From Mucilaginibacter sp. OK098 (lineage in GTDB: Bacteria > Bacteroidota > Bacteroidia > Sphingobacteriales > Sphingobacteriaceae), in contig NZ_FRCM01000012.1 in the NCBI RefSeq assembly GCF_900142915.1, forward strand, positions 1-64,000: 64,000 nucleotides of DNA, in the 5' to 3' direction. The position numbers and the translations under genes are program-made. This document shows, piece after piece, positions 35,228-43,742 of the stretch (its first letter is position 1; every line of letters starts with the position of its first letter). The notes under the pieces are model-generated. The model worked only from the letters and a program-made list of their open reading frames with translations. It searched no databases and had not been told where the DNA came from.

Positions 35228-35716
35228 TTACTGCGTTTTTGTAAACGAGTAAATAATATAAGCGGTTTTATCGCCCACAGCTATTGGCGATTTCAAGGTC
35301 ATGCTGTTACCGTCATTAGCGGCTACAACCAGTTGGTACCCTTCTGTTACTTTTTGTGCCTTATCACCCTGGTAAAGTTTTTTAAACTGGAACAACTGAT
35401 TGCTGCCCGAATTGTTATTTACTGACCAGAATATAGTTTGCGATGTACCGTTTTGTAAAGTGTAGATCCCGTTGCCACTGTTAGTCAGCTTCCAGGTACT
35501 GCCCACAAAGCCCTGTGGTGGGGCCTGGTCAAATACATTTTGAACGGCTTGCTGCACAATACCATCATAGCTAACGTTATTTAATGTCCACGTACCGGTG
35601 AATTTGCCGCGTGAAACATTACTTGCACCTGTTATTGCATTTTTAGAAGGAGAGCAGGCCGATAATATCAGTGTAACGGCTAAAACTGCAAAAGAAAATT
35701 GAACTAATTTTTTCAT
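35228..35716 (-). CDS. Lipocalin-like lipoprotein
   Basis: 162 residues. A lipoprotein signal with lipobox LSAC and C21 precedes a beta-rich domain (GKFTGTWTLNNVSYDG at about 37-52, then strands to IIYSFTKTQ) like the lipocalin-family lipoproteins of Bacteroidota. It is lipid-anchored in the periplasm or at the outer membrane. Ligand and role unknown. Gene order gives no further hint. Confidence 0.8.
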   Translation of the reverse strand: MKKLVQFSFAVLAVTLILSACSPSKNAITGASNVSRGKFTGTWTLNNVSYDGIVQQAVQNVFDQAPPQGFVGSTWKLTNSGNGIYTLQNGTSQTIFWSVNNNSGSNQLFQFKKLYQGDKAQKVTEGYQLVVAANDGNSMTLKSPIAVGDKTAYIIYSFTKTQ

Positions 35717-35785
35717 TGTATATTTATTTCACTTGACTAAGCATAAATCCTGCCAAAGTATCAGTTTTTGCTTTCAAAATTTTCA

Positions 35786-36928
35786 TTATACCGCTTTTTC
35801 CTTTACGCGGTCAAGCACCTCTATATAGTAATTTTCATATATCGGCAAAATAGCAGCCAGGTCAAATACTTTTGCACGGGTAAGGGCATTTTCTTTAAAA
35901 GTTTTCAGGCGTTCTTCATCTTCCAGTATATAGATCGCTTTTTCGGCCATGCCGTCAACATCGCCTACATCTTTTAAAAAGCCTGTTTCGCCATCAATGT
36001 TCAGTTCGGGCAAGCCACCTGCATTTGAACTGATAACAGGCACCTTACATGCCATAGCTTCTAATGCTGCTAAGCCAAAACTTTCTGATTCAGAGGGCAT
36101 CAAAAACAGATCGGATACTGACAGGATCTCTTCAATGGCGTCCTGCTTGCCTAAAAAGCGTACTTCATCGCATACATTAAGGTCGCGGGCCAGTTGTTCG
36201 CAATAGGAACGTTCACCCCCATCGCCAACCATCAGCAATTTTGCAGGGATCTTTTTAACGATCTCAGCAAAGATTTTTATTACATCAGGCGTGCGTTTTA
36301 CTTTGCGGAAGTTTGAGGTATGCACAATTATCTTTTCGCCCGATGGAGCTATTGCCTTTTTAAAGTGATCCTTAGCCTTAAGATTAAAGCGTTTAAGATC
36401 AATAAAGTTGGGGATCACCCTAATATCGTTCTCGATCTCAAAAAAGTTAAATGTATCATTCCTCAAGTGTTCGGAAACAGCGGTAACTCCGTCTGATTTA
36501 TTGATAGAGAATGTAACTACCGGTTTAAAAGTACGGTCTTTCCCTACCAGTGTAATATCTGTACCATGCAGGGTAGTAACTACGGGGATATAAATGCCGT
36601 AGGTCATCAGGATCTGCTTGGCCATAAATGCCGCAGAAGCATGGGGAATGGCGTAGTGCACGTGCAGGATATCCAGTTTTTCAAACCTTACCACATCAAC
36701 CAGGCGGCTTGCAAGGGCCAGCTCATAGGGCGGGAAATCAAAAAGCGGGTAATTGGATACGGAAACTTCGTGATAAAAAAGATTTTCGGAGAACAGGTCC
36801 AGCCTTGCGGGCTGGTTATAGGTTACAAAATGAACCTGGTGACCACGGTCGGCAAGGGCTTTGCCCAGCTCAGTGGCTACAACCCCGCTCCCACCAAAGG
36901 TTGGGTAACAAACTATTCCAATTTTCAT
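35786..36928 (-). CDS. bshA: N-acetyl-alpha-D-glucosaminyl L-malate synthase
   Basis: First step of bacillithiol synthesis: GlcNAc transferred from UDP-GlcNAc to L-malate. 380 residues, a GT4-family GT-B glycosyltransferase. Hallmarks are GIVCYPTFGGSGVVATELGKAL at the N-terminus, HVHYAIPHA (about 94-102), NFRKVKRTPDVI (about 207-218) and the nucleotide-sugar block LMPSESESFGLAALEAMACKVP (about 283-304). The other bacillithiol genes are not in the window. Bacteroidota commonly use this thiol. Confidence 0.95.
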   Translation of the reverse strand: MKIGIVCYPTFGGSGVVATELGKALADRGHQVHFVTYNQPARLDLFSENLFYHEVSVSNYPLFDFPPYELALASRLVDVVRFEKLDILHVHYAIPHASAAFMAKQILMTYGIYIPVVTTLHGTDITLVGKDRTFKPVVTFSINKSDGVTAVSEHLRNDTFNFFEIENDIRVIPNFIDLKRFNLKAKDHFKKAIAPSGEKIIVHTSNFRKVKRTPDVIKIFAEIVKKIPAKLLMVGDGGERSYCEQLARDLNVCDEVRFLGKQDAIEEILSVSDLFLMPSESESFGLAALEAMACKVPVISSNAGGLPELNIDGETGFLKDVGDVDGMAEKAIYILEDEERLKTFKENALTRAKVFDLAAILPIYENYYIEVLDRVKEKAV

Positions 36929-37102
36929 TGATGTTTTTTAAGTGATAATGAACCAGCGTTAAGCTAATTTACGTTTTTTGCCCAAGCTAATTCATTAGTA
37001 CAAGTTTAACAGCAATTTATTGGAATAGTGTTATGCGGATGTAAAATGATTTGGATTGATTTCGGATGCCGAATGTTCGATCTCGGATTTTTTTATTGGA
37101 GC

Positions 37103-37756
37103 TTAACTGATCAAAATATTATCCCCAAATTTTTGCGATACGGTAGTTTTTTCCTGTTCGTTAATACGGATGACCAGTGAATTGTCAAAGCTAATCTTTT
37201 CCAATACCTGTATTTGTGTACCGATACCAATGCCCAACTTTACAAGGTATTGCAGGAAGGAAGCGCTTGTATCCCTAACGGCAGCTACCCTGCATAAAGC
37301 ACCTGTTTTGGCATCGGCCAGGCTCACAGTGTATGTTTTAGGGAGTTTACCATTAGCTTTGGGGATAGGGTCGCCATGCGGGTCATATTCAGGAAAACCA
37401 AGAAATTGGTCTAACCTGTCGGCTAGCGTTGCGTCGCTTATATGCTCCAGTTCTTCGGCAATGTCATGGATCTCATCCCAATGGTAACCCAATTTTTCAA
37501 GTAAAAAAACTTCCCAGAGCCGGTGTTTTCGCACAATAAGTATAGAATCTTTTAATCCCTGGGGTGTTAGCCTGACACCCTTTTTCTTATCATACTCAAT
37601 TAGCTGCTTATCGCTCAGTTTACGGATCATATCAACTACAGAGGCAGCATTATTACCCAGTACTTCCGCAATGGCTGTCAGGCTGATCTTTTCACCGGTT
37701 TTTTGTGACAGGCGCAGGATCGCTTTCAGATAGTTTTCTTCAGAAAAGGTATTCAT
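37103..37756 (-). CDS. DtxR-family metal-dependent repressor
   Basis: 217 residues. N-terminal winged helix (EENYLKAILRLSQKTGEKISLTAIAEVLGNNAASVVDMIRKL, in parts, 5-46), a metal-binding and dimerisation region with HRLWEVFLLEKLGYHWDEIHDIAEELEHI (about 78-106), and an SH3/FeoA-like C-terminal domain from about 145. Such repressors bind DNA when loaded with Fe(II) or Mn(II). The divergent TonB receptor gene begins after a 38-bp palindrome with the core TTAGGTATACCTAA, which fits a DtxR-type operator, so both genes are likely targets. Confidence 0.93.
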   Translation of the reverse strand: MNTFSEENYLKAILRLSQKTGEKISLTAIAEVLGNNAASVVDMIRKLSDKQLIEYDKKKGVRLTPQGLKDSILIVRKHRLWEVFLLEKLGYHWDEIHDIAEELEHISDATLADRLDQFLGFPEYDPHGDPIPKANGKLPKTYTVSLADAKTGALCRVAAVRDTSASFLQYLVKLGIGIGTQIQVLEKISFDNSLVIRINEQEKTTVSQKFGDNILIS

Positions 37757-37798
37757 TCGGATTAATTTGACTCATCACAAAAGTAATTAAATAAATTT

Positions 37799-37836
37799 AA
37801 ATAAATAAAATTAGGTATACCTAATTTTATTTATTT
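37799..37836. promoter_or_regulatory. Palindromic operator for the DtxR-family repressor
   Basis: A perfect 38-bp palindrome (19 nt per half) centred on TTAGGTATACCTAA, between the repressor gene and the TonB receptor gene. TTAGG-CCTAA halves are typical of DtxR-type sites. Confidence 0.8.
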
Positions 37837-37869
37837 GTTTTGTGTAATTATTAATATATGTGTTACAAA

Positions 37870-40332
37870 ATGAAAAAACTATATCTATACTTTATATTAT
37901 TCCTGCCCGCAATTGTTTCTGCACAAAATGGTTCATTAAAGGGCGTAATAACTTCGGGCAGCGAGCCGCTTCCCTTTGCTACTGTGGTGTTAACCGGCAC
38001 ATCAATAGGTACCACTGCTAATGAAAAGGGTTACTTTGAACTTAAAAACGTAACACCGGGCACTTGTGAAGTTATGTATTCAGCAGTAGGATATACTGCC
38101 GAAAAATTTAAAATACTGATCCATGCCGGGCTGGTTACCCTATTGAATGCTAACCTGAAAGGGAATAGCTCAAAACTGAGCGAGGTGGTTATAACCGGTG
38201 TGTCAAGGGCTACAGAATTACGCCGTAACCCGGTACCAATAGCGGTAATGACCAAAAAAGAAATGAATGAGAACGTAAATAACAACATCATTGATGCAAT
38301 TGTAAAAGGTGTGCCCGGTGTAAACGCAGTAACCACGGGGCCAAATATCTCCAAGCCTTTTATCCGTGGCCTGGGTTATAACCGGGTGCTCACCTTGTAT
38401 GACGGGATCAGACAGGAAGGGCAGCAATGGGGCGATGAACACGGTATAGAAATTGACCAGTATGCCATTAACAGGGCCGAAGTAATTAAAGGGCCAGCCA
38501 GTTTAACCTATGGATCGGATGCGCTTGCCGGAGTTATTAACCTTATCCCTGCTATCCCGAATGGCAAAGATGGCGTTTTGAAGGGCGACTGGGTTTTCGA
38601 CCGTCACTCCAATAACGGTATGATCGGTGCCTCAGTTGGCTTATCCTATAAAAACAACGACTGGAACTATGCTTTCAGGGCTACAAGTAAAATGGCTTAT
38701 GATTATTCCAATAAGATTGACGGTCCCGTTTACAATACAGGTTTCAGGGAATATAACCTCTCGGCTATAGCCAGGACAGATAAAAAGTGGGGTTACGCCC
38801 AGGTAGGCGCCACACTTTATGACAATCAACAGGAAATACCCGATGGCAGCCGCGATTCGCTAACCCGGCAGTTTACCAAACAGGTAAATGAAATTGCTAA
38901 TGATGATATCAAAAACCGCCCCATAGTTAGTAATAATGAATTTAAAAGCTACGCCATATCGCCCCTGCACCAGCACATTCAGCATTATCGCATTTACAGC
39001 CATAACGAAATTAAATTGGGAGAAAGCAGCCTGAATGCCTCACTCGGGTTACAGCAAAGCATCCGCAGGGAATACGATCATCCAACCTTACCTGAGCAAG
39101 CCGGATTATACGTAGTATTGAATACGCTGAATTATGACCTGAGGTATAACCTGCCGGCCATCACCGGGATAGAAAGCACCATTGGAATAAACGGGATGTA
39201 CCAGGCCAATCGCAGCAAGGCAGCAACTGATTTTCCAATACCGGATTACAATTTATTTGATGCGGGCGCTTTTCTTTTTGCAAGGAAAACTATAGGTAAG
39301 GTGGATATATCCGGTGGGGTCCGTTATGATAACCGGCACATCCACTGGAGCAATTTCTACGTGGGCCCCAATCCACAAAATGGGTTTGAGCAGCAGGTTA
39401 GGCTGCCGGACACTTCGGGTGCGCATTTACAGTTCCCGGCGTTTAAACATGTTTACCAGGGATTTTCAGGTAGCCTGGGTTTAACTTATAACATAAGCGA
39501 CCGCTTATTGTTAAAAGCCAACGTAGCACGCGGTTACCGTGCGCCCAATATTACGGAGATTGGCTCGAACGGGCTTGACCCAGGCGCCCATATAGTTTAC
39601 CTCGGCAACCGGAGCTTTAATCCTGAGTTTAGTTTACAGGAAGACATTGGGTTTATCGCTTATTTAAAGGATGTTGACCTGGTAGCGGAGCTTTTTAATA
39701 ACCATATTGATAATTACATTTACCAGGCTAAATTAACCGATGCCAACGGTACGCCGGTAGTGATTGTGCCGGGCAACAGCACATATGAGTACCAGCAATC
39801 CAAAGCCCGCCTCTACGGCGCTGAACTGACTATTAACCTGCATCCGCATACCATAAAATGGCTGGCCCTGAATAACAGCCTGGCTTATGTTGCAGGTATC
39901 AATGAAAATCAGCAATTGGTTGATGTATCAAACGGTGCGGGCAAATATTTGCCTTTTATTCCTCCGCTACATACCCGGTCAGAGATAAAGGCAACACTCC
40001 AGCGGTCATTAGGCCCGTTTTCAAAAATCTATTTCAAAGCAGAAATGGATGCTTACGCAGCTCAAAATCATTTTTATGCCCTCGATCATACAGAAACTGC
40101 CACCCCCGGCTATACGCTGTTTAACGCTGGCACAGGCGCCACCATCAAAAACAGGGCAGATAAAACACTTTTTGAACTGTTTTTACAGGCCGATAACCTG
40201 TTTAACATCGTTTATCAATCCAACTTAAACCGGTTAAAATACTTTGAATATTATTCAGCTTCGCCAAATGGACATTTAGGCATTTATAATATAGGCAGGA
40301 ACATTAGTTTTAAAGTAATTGTGCCGTTTTAA
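37870..40332 (+). CDS. TonB-dependent receptor, probably metal-regulated
   Basis: 820 residues from the ATG at 37870; an in-frame ATG at 37858 adds four residues. Signal peptide MKKLYLYFILFLPAIVSAQ. A carboxypeptidase-regulatory-like domain (about 20-105), a plug (about 115-225, with PFIRGLGYNRVLTLYDGIRQ and GPASLTYGSDALAGVINLI) and a barrel ending in a terminal Phe. The receptor probably takes up an iron or manganese complex or a metallophore, as it shares the palindrome at 37799-37836 with the DtxR-type regulator. The ligand is inferred from context only. Confidence 0.93.
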   Translation: MKKLYLYFILFLPAIVSAQNGSLKGVITSGSEPLPFATVVLTGTSIGTTANEKGYFELKNVTPGTCEVMYSAVGYTAEKFKILIHAGLVTLLNANLKGNSSKLSEVVITGVSRATELRRNPVPIAVMTKKEMNENVNNNIIDAIVKGVPGVNAVTTGPNISKPFIRGLGYNRVLTLYDGIRQEGQQWGDEHGIEIDQYAINRAEVIKGPASLTYGSDALAGVINLIPAIPNGKDGVLKGDWVFDRHSNNGMIGASVGLSYKNNDWNYAFRATSKMAYDYSNKIDGPVYNTGFREYNLSAIARTDKKWGYAQVGATLYDNQQEIPDGSRDSLTRQFTKQVNEIANDDIKNRPIVSNNEFKSYAISPLHQHIQHYRIYSHNEIKLGESSLNASLGLQQSIRREYDHPTLPEQAGLYVVLNTLNYDLRYNLPAITGIESTIGINGMYQANRSKAATDFPIPDYNLFDAGAFLFARKTIGKVDISGGVRYDNRHIHWSNFYVGPNPQNGFEQQVRLPDTSGAHLQFPAFKHVYQGFSGSLGLTYNISDRLLLKANVARGYRAPNITEIGSNGLDPGAHIVYLGNRSFNPEFSLQEDIGFIAYLKDVDLVAELFNNHIDNYIYQAKLTDANGTPVVIVPGNSTYEYQQSKARLYGAELTINLHPHTIKWLALNNSLAYVAGINENQQLVDVSNGAGKYLPFIPPLHTRSEIKATLQRSLGPFSKIYFKAEMDAYAAQNHFYALDHTETATPGYTLFNAGTGATIKNRADKTLFELFLQADNLFNIVYQSNLNRLKYFEYYSASPNGHLGIYNIGRNISFKVIVPF

Positions 40333-40367
40333 TTACAAAGTACGTTAAATGCTGCCCCGCCTTTTAA

Positions 40368-40414
40368 GTGCCCACGCTTAATTATGCTCCATGAGTTAAT
40401 TTAAGCGGGGGCAC
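40368..40414. terminator. Possible hairpin terminator between convergent genes
   Basis: GTGCCCACGCTTAA (40368-40381) pairs with TTAAGCGGGGGCAC (40401-40414) with one mismatch. A T-run is missing, so it may be a repeat rather than a terminator. Confidence 0.4.
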
Positions 40415-40465
40415 CTGAACTGGCGAAAGGGTTAATAAATTCCGATTTGGGCAATTGTACAGGAA

Positions 40466-40846
40466 TCAGGCTACGCTTGTTATCCACCATGTATTGCCAA
40501 AGGCGTCTTTAACACCACCGCTGCGGCCATAGCTTTGGTCTGCGGGTTCCATTACAGTGGTTGCGCCATTATCCAGAGCTTTTTGAAAAACGGTATCGCA
40601 GTCGTCTACATAAATAAATAAACCTGCGTTTTGTTGTTTAAACTGGTCGGTAGCGTCTGCCAACATTATTACGCTTTCACTAACCCTTATTTCGGCATGC
40701 ATAATGGTATGCTCGTCGCGCATGGTTTTTAATTTTTCTGTGGCGTCAAACACCTTTTGGGTAAAGCTGATAAATGCGGCTGCATTTTCAACTATCAGGT
40801 AAGGCATTATTTGTTGATAGCCTTCGGGGATATTTACTGTTTTCAT
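40466..40846 (-). CDS. VOC-family (glyoxalase-like) protein
   Basis: 126 residues, a PhnB/glyoxalase-like single VOC domain: QIMPYLIVENAAAFISFTQKVF at the start, HAEIRVSESVIMLAD (about 50-64), then GATTVMEPADQSYGRSGGVKDAFGNTWWI. Members bind a metal or act as antibiotic-binding or isomerase enzymes; a reaction cannot be assigned. It may share a transcript with the AraC-type gene 80 bp upstream, which is in the same direction. Confidence 0.85.
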   Translation of the reverse strand: MKTVNIPEGYQQIMPYLIVENAAAFISFTQKVFDATEKLKTMRDEHTIMHAEIRVSESVIMLADATDQFKQQNAGLFIYVDDCDTVFQKALDNGATTVMEPADQSYGRSGGVKDAFGNTWWITSVA

Positions 40847-40927
40847 AAATGATTTGATTTATTTCGGATTTAATTTTAGTCAAATTTATCAAACCCAATA
40901 TCAAATAAATTGTAAAAACCAGACGTT

Positions 40928-41734
40928 TTAAACATATAAGTATTCTGTCCCTTCGGCTTTGCCTGAGAAATAAAAGCCGGGATGATAGCCTGTAAAGGCC
41001 TTAACATCATGTATAAAGTGTGATTGATCATAATAACCGCATTCATAGGCTATACGGCTTAATGATTTATTGTTCCCCTGTTGTTTCAGCGCATTGCCTA
41101 AACGTACCAACCGCATATACATTTTGGGACTAAAGCCCGCATACTCCTTAAATTTCCTGTCGAACTGCCGGGTGGAGAGGTTAAACCGGTATGCCAGCTG
41201 CTCAACCGAGCTTATTTCGCCGGAGTGAATTACGTGTTTTATTGAGGCTGCGATGGTATCATCTTTTAAACGGGCATGTTGCAAACGCTTCTCCAGGAAT
41301 GTTGCCAGTATTTCGGCCCTTTTGTTATTATTACCGGCCGTCATTATTTTTTCTTCGAGTTCTTTGCCTGCCAACCCTAAAAATGTATCCAGGTCGAGCA
41401 TTTCATTACTGGTTTTTTCGGATGGAGTATTAAAAAGATAAGGAACAGCAAAAGGATAAATATATGCGCCAAAAATGCCAAAGCTTTGCCTGGTTTCAAA
41501 CCGCCTGTATTTACTCGATTGAAAGTGAATGCCCGACTGCCAGTTGTGTGCAGGCTCATTAGTAATCAACTCATCAAACGCAGCCTGGTAATGAAACACC
41601 ATCTCTACACAACCGTCCGCAATTGAACGGTAGATGTATGAATCTTCATCCGCACCAAAATTATGCTCCAGCACCCAAAAGCACCTTACATAAGGCTTTA
41701 GGGTTAATGGGGGCGGGATGGTGCTATATTTCAT
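40928..41734 (-). CDS. AraC-family transcriptional regulator
   Basis: 268 residues. The N-terminal ligand or sensing domain (about 1-150, PPLTLKPYVRCFWVLEHNFG) resembles the DUF6597 type found in Bacteroidota regulators; the C-terminal pair of helix-turn-helix motifs spans about 165-255, with AYRFNLSTRQFDRKFKEYAG and IAYECGYYDQSHFIHDVKAFTGYHP. It may regulate the VOC gene downstream. The start at 41734 lies right beside a TTTCGGAT repeat (41733-41755), so the repeat touches the start codon region. Confidence 0.9.
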   Translation of the reverse strand: MKYSTIPPPLTLKPYVRCFWVLEHNFGADEDSYIYRSIADGCVEMVFHYQAAFDELITNEPAHNWQSGIHFQSSKYRRFETRQSFGIFGAYIYPFAVPYLFNTPSEKTSNEMLDLDTFLGLAGKELEEKIMTAGNNNKRAEILATFLEKRLQHARLKDDTIAASIKHVIHSGEISSVEQLAYRFNLSTRQFDRKFKEYAGFSPKMYMRLVRLGNALKQQGNNKSLSRIAYECGYYDQSHFIHDVKAFTGYHPGFYFSGKAEGTEYLYV

Positions 41735-41755
41735 TTCGGATGTTCGATTTCGGAT
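41733..41755. repeat. TTTCGGATGTTCGA repeat
   Basis: One 23-bp copy, the same unit as in mqnB (12789-12811). The inverse copy is at 41892-41914 and another at 63093-63113. Confidence 0.75.
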
Positions 41756-41793
41756 TTGGAAATTGGTTTATCTATTCAAATTTACTAATCTTA

Positions 41794-41885
41794 TTTGAAC
41801 CATGATTAAAGGATTTTAGGATTACCTGATTCATGTTGCTGAAGAGAATCAAGAAATCTTTTAATCAAGCAAATCATGGTTCAAA
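41794..41885. repeat. GAACC-family inverted repeat
   Basis: TTTGAACCATGATT (41794-41807) and AATCATGGTTCAAA (41872-41885) are perfect inverse copies. The element is related to 11155-11264 and lies in the gap between the AraC-type and serine hydrolase genes. Confidence 0.8.
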
Positions 41886-41891
41886 AATAAA

Positions 41892-41914
41892 ATCCGAAAT
41901 CGAACATCCGAAAT
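41892..41914. repeat. TTTCGGATGTTCGA repeat, inverse copy
   Basis: An exact inverse of the 23-bp unit at 41733-41755. The two copies enclose the GAACC repeat as a nested structure. Confidence 0.75.
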
Positions 41915-41921
41915 CCCCCCT

Positions 41922-43742
41922 CTACATTCCTTTCTGAATGGCCTGGTAAACCACGTCCTGGATCCTTGGCCGGATATTCAGGCTGGATAGCTTGCTGCTC
42001 ACATCCGGGTGTACGCGGTTTGATAAAAATATATAAACCAGGTTATATTTAGGGTCAACCCAAACGCAAGTGCCGGTAAAGCCGGTATGCCCGTAGGTCT
42101 CGGTTGATGCCAATTGTGATGGGTAATGCCTGTCGGCTATTGGGTCCCATCTGTCAAAGCCTAAACCACGGCGGCTTACAGCTGATTGTTTGGCTGTGAA
42201 CTGATCTACCGTTCCGGGTTTTATGTATTCAACACCGCCATAGGTACCCCGGTTCAGCATCATCTGGTATAAAATAGCCAAGTCATTTGCACTGGCAAAC
42301 AAGCCTGCATGACCGGCGACACCACCCATTAAAGCAGCGGTTGGATCATGCACATAACCATCAAGCAATGCATGCCTGTCCTTTTTATCGTCCTCGGTTG
42401 GAGGAATCTGATCAGGTGTAAAACGGTAAAGGGGTAAAAAACCTGCAGTTTGCATCCCTAGTGGTTCATAAAATTGTTCCTGAACAAAAACATTTAGCGG
42501 TGTTGAGGTGAGTGTTTCCTCAATCTGCTGCATAAAACACATGCTGAGGTCGCTGTAAACGTACTGTCCTCTTGTTCTAAGCGGAGAGTTCAGCATTTCA
42601 GGCCACATCACCTCTTTAAAATAGTCTTTTCGCAAAAAATAATTGTCATTAACCCTGGTTGGAAAAAGAGTAGATGAATCTGTAGTATGGTCTGTTGGTT
42701 TTATATTATCAAAGGTTGGAATATCAGGGATCAGGCCGGCCTGGTGTTCCAAAATCTCACGCACTTTAATGTCGTTTTTATTGGTTTTACGTGCCTGCGG
42801 CAGATAATTGCCAACAGTAGAGTCAACATTTAGTTTACCCTGGTCGGTTAACATCATGGCTTCCATGGTTGTTGCCGAGATCTTGGTCATTGATGCCACA
42901 TCAAAAATATCGGTCAGCTTATCGGGCAGGGTTTTGCTATAAGTATGGTAGCCATATGCCTTATTAAATATCACTTTGCCATCTTTTGCAACTAAAACCA
43001 CGCAACCCGGGGTAGCCTGGTTAAGCATGGCTTCGCTTGCTATATTATCAATGCCAATAAGATTTGACGAACTGATCCCGGCATCTTCCGGCACAGTATA
43101 TTGTAAACGGATTTTTGAGGTGATAAAACCCATCCCCTTTTTGTATAACGGAGATAGATCCTTACTTAACTTCTGCGTAACCGCAACACCTCCAAATATA
43201 GCCTGGGCGCTATAAAATGCGGTAACAGGCGAGATCCGCTCACACCACACAACCGGTACACCGGCGTTGGTTAATTTTGCCAGGGCATTACTGCTGCCAA
43301 ACAAGGCTACAATTACATTTTTAACTTTTTTATTGGTATTGATAAAGTCTGTAACCTGCGGATTGTTCAGATCGGCATCATTTAGCTGAACGATGATGGT
43401 ATTGTAAAATTTCAGGTCAGACGACAGGTCATCAAGGCTTTTTAAGCCTGAATAATCACTGCCCTTATATATGGCAACCTTAGCGTATTTATTTAACAGG
43501 CTATCAAAACCCGCTGCATACAAATTTGTAAAATGGATGCTGGCAATTTTTTGCTCCTCCAGGTTTTGCAGCGGGATTAAATACGATGCGTTGTTTAATA
43601 ATACGGTGGCTTTTTCGGCCAGCTTTTCTTCGTTTACATATGCCAGGCCTGTGAATGGCGGATTTTGTGCGCAGGCAGAATTAAATAATATGAATCCGGT
43701 TAAAATTATTAATGGGTATAAACGCCATTTATTTTTTCTCAT
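41922..43742 (-). CDS. Serine hydrolase (beta-lactamase fold) with residual GH3 C-terminal domain
   Basis: 606 residues with a signal peptide (about 1-25). Residues 35-210 resemble the C-terminal domain of glycoside hydrolase family 3 (EKATVLLNNASYLIPLQNL, then VIVALFGSSNALAKL), but the catalytic GH3 barrel that precedes it in the common about 980-residue Bacteroidota fusion is absent. Residues 225-600 are a class C beta-lactamase-like serine hydrolase: SMTK near 285, YSD near 400 and HTGFTG near 545. The protein likely acts on peptidoglycan fragments or esters in the periplasm. It overlaps the amidohydrolase gene by 14 nt, so the two are coupled. Confidence 0.88.
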   Translation of the reverse strand: MRKNKWRLYPLIILTGFILFNSACAQNPPFTGLAYVNEEKLAEKATVLLNNASYLIPLQNLEEQKIASIHFTNLYAAGFDSLLNKYAKVAIYKGSDYSGLKSLDDLSSDLKFYNTIIVQLNDADLNNPQVTDFINTNKKVKNVIVALFGSSNALAKLTNAGVPVVWCERISPVTAFYSAQAIFGGVAVTQKLSKDLSPLYKKGMGFITSKIRLQYTVPEDAGISSSNLIGIDNIASEAMLNQATPGCVVLVAKDGKVIFNKAYGYHTYSKTLPDKLTDIFDVASMTKISATTMEAMMLTDQGKLNVDSTVGNYLPQARKTNKNDIKVREILEHQAGLIPDIPTFDNIKPTDHTTDSSTLFPTRVNDNYFLRKDYFKEVMWPEMLNSPLRTRGQYVYSDLSMCFMQQIEETLTSTPLNVFVQEQFYEPLGMQTAGFLPLYRFTPDQIPPTEDDKKDRHALLDGYVHDPTAALMGGVAGHAGLFASANDLAILYQMMLNRGTYGGVEYIKPGTVDQFTAKQSAVSRRGLGFDRWDPIADRHYPSQLASTETYGHTGFTGTCVWVDPKYNLVYIFLSNRVHPDVSSKLSSLNIRPRIQDVVYQAIQKGM

